DNA of 64,000 bases, taken from contig JAJEJA010000095.1 of assembly GCA_022828145.1 (NCBI GenBank), positions 1-64,000 on the forward strand, written 5' to 3'. The notes under the pieces were generated by a model. The model saw nothing but the letters and a program-made list of their open reading frames with translations, was not told where the DNA came from and made no database searches. Origin of the DNA: Candidatus Poribacteria bacterium (GTDB taxonomy: Bacteria; Poribacteria; WGA-4E; WGA-3G). Position 1 is the stretch's first letter. Every line of letters begins with the position of its first letter. Positions 63,439 through 64,000 of this stretch are shown here, piece after piece. A program made the position numbers and the translations under genes.

Positions 63439-64000
63439 TCAAGCGCGATCATTTCTCAAGACAATTACATTCTCAGCTGCCCATTGAACATACACGGTAT
63501 CACCGCGTGTGAAATTAGATGAATCTTTTCCTTCCGTTCCGCCATTTTCATCATTTGTCGGTATACCTTCTTTTCCTCGCCATTGCTGATTTACGATAAT
63601 AGGTGTTGGGAAATCGGTTTGTACGGTGTATTGCATATTCATGCCAAGATAACTTTCGTCCTGAACCACTCCACACAACGTGTTGGGTAAATCAGCATTC
63701 TGTTCTGTTGCTATATCAATTCTCTCAGGTCGGACAGCTAATGTAACGCGTGTATCTATTGAAATGTCTTCATCATATAAACAAACAAACGTAATTGCAG
63801 GTTCAGAATCCGTAACTACTTCTGCTGTGTCAATACCAAGTTTTGCGATTGTGCCTTCAAAAAAGTTTGATGTTCCTATGAAATCAGCGACAAAACTGTT
63901 CTGTGGTGCATCGTATATTTCAGATGGCGATCCGACCTGTAAAATCTTTCCGTGATTCATAACAGCAATCCTATCGGAGAGTGCCAATGCCTCCCCCTGA
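63439..64000 (-). CDS. ABC transporter ATP-binding subunit (3' part only)
   Basis: C-terminal part of a PotA/MalK/FbpC-type import ATPase; the gene runs off the right window edge, so Walker motifs are outside. Visible are '[20 protein letters not shown]' after the switch region, '[20 protein letters not shown]' and 'IGTSNFFEG', followed by the TOBE domain with '[10 protein letters not shown]'. Polyamine, iron or sugar import is possible. It is convergent with the oxidoreductase gene. Confidence 0.93.
   Translation of the reverse strand, partial: QGEALALSDRIAVMNHGKILQVGSPSEIYDAPQNSFVADFIGTSNFFEGTIAKLGIDTAEVVTDSEPAITFVCLYDEDISIDTRVTLAVRPERIDIATEQNADLPNTLCGVVQDESYLGMNMQYTVQTDFPTPIIVNQQWRGKEGIPTNDENGGTEGKDSSNFTRGDTVYVQWAAENVIVLRNDRA

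Overview
The window reads as ordinary bacterial chromosome of about 40% GC, with intact, closely packed genes and no phage, plasmid or complete insertion sequence. The gene mix (LamG-type secreted protein, cyclase/AAA ATPase/TPR giant, several xylose-isomerase-like TIM barrels, Gfo/Idh/MocA oxidoreductase, futalosine-route menaquinone genes, OmpA/DUF4398 lipoproteins) together with short palindromic intergenic repeats is what I associate with Candidatus Poribacteria or a close relative. That placement is inference from gene content; no rRNA gene is present. Outer-membrane type proteins (OmpA-like, NHL plus barrel-like C-terminus, lipoproteins) imply a diderm cell.

Layout. 0.5-6.7 kb: Crp/Fnr-like regulator, M28 peptidase, LamG protein, a repeat-rich 0.6 kb gap with a nested insertion, then a membrane-anchored HtrA-type protease and a TPR protein. 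6.8-13.6 kb: class III cyclase/ATPase/TPR protein, sugar isomerase-like protein and a large unknown membrane protein. 13.7-18.7 kb: UPF0182 membrane protein (minus strand), a PD-(D/E)XK-like protein and DprA. 19.2-27.9 kb: Ig-like lipoprotein, ECF sigma factor with a zinc-finger anti-sigma factor, a 1572-residue TPR protein and an aminotransferase. 27.9-37.9 kb, all minus strand: guaA, OmpA/DUF4398 pair, rplU-rpmA, ribonuclease G, and a response regulator-PglZ protein with a histidine kinase that strongly resemble PorX and PorY. 38.1-42.7 kb: HAD hydrolase, TIGR01777 epimerase-like protein, SDR and a metallophosphoesterase, with two palindromic repeat elements between them. 43.1-52.6 kb: a classic housekeeping run rpsB-tsf-frr-cdsA-dxr-rseP-udg-priA. 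52.7-64 kb: aldolase-like protein, trpS, SAM hydroxide adenosyltransferase, TIM barrel, mqnE-mqnA-Fur, a short leader ORF ahead of a small HTH protein, NHL protein, an oxidoreductase and the 3' part of an ABC transporter ATPase cut by the window edge.

How the parts may work together. The ECF sigma factor, its membrane-bound zinc-finger anti-sigma factor, the membrane-anchored HtrA protease and RseP are the parts of a regulated-proteolysis envelope-stress circuit, though they are spread over the window. MqnA and MqnE supply early steps of the futalosine pathway. The rpsB-priA run combines translation, lipid and isoprenoid synthesis, membrane proteolysis and DNA repair/restart.

Most noteworthy: the PorX/PorY-like pair in a probable non-Bacteroidota genome; a 27-codon leader ORF with an ideal ribosome site and an Arg-Arg-Trp-Cys-Leu-Cys tail; a repeat locus with perfect terminal inverted repeats, flanking direct repeats and a MITE inserted at TA; a Dxr with DGEM in place of the usual DSEH; and an MqnE with CX5CX2C cysteine spacing. 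Several genes start at GTG or TTG, and I moved several starts inward to match ribosome binding sites.
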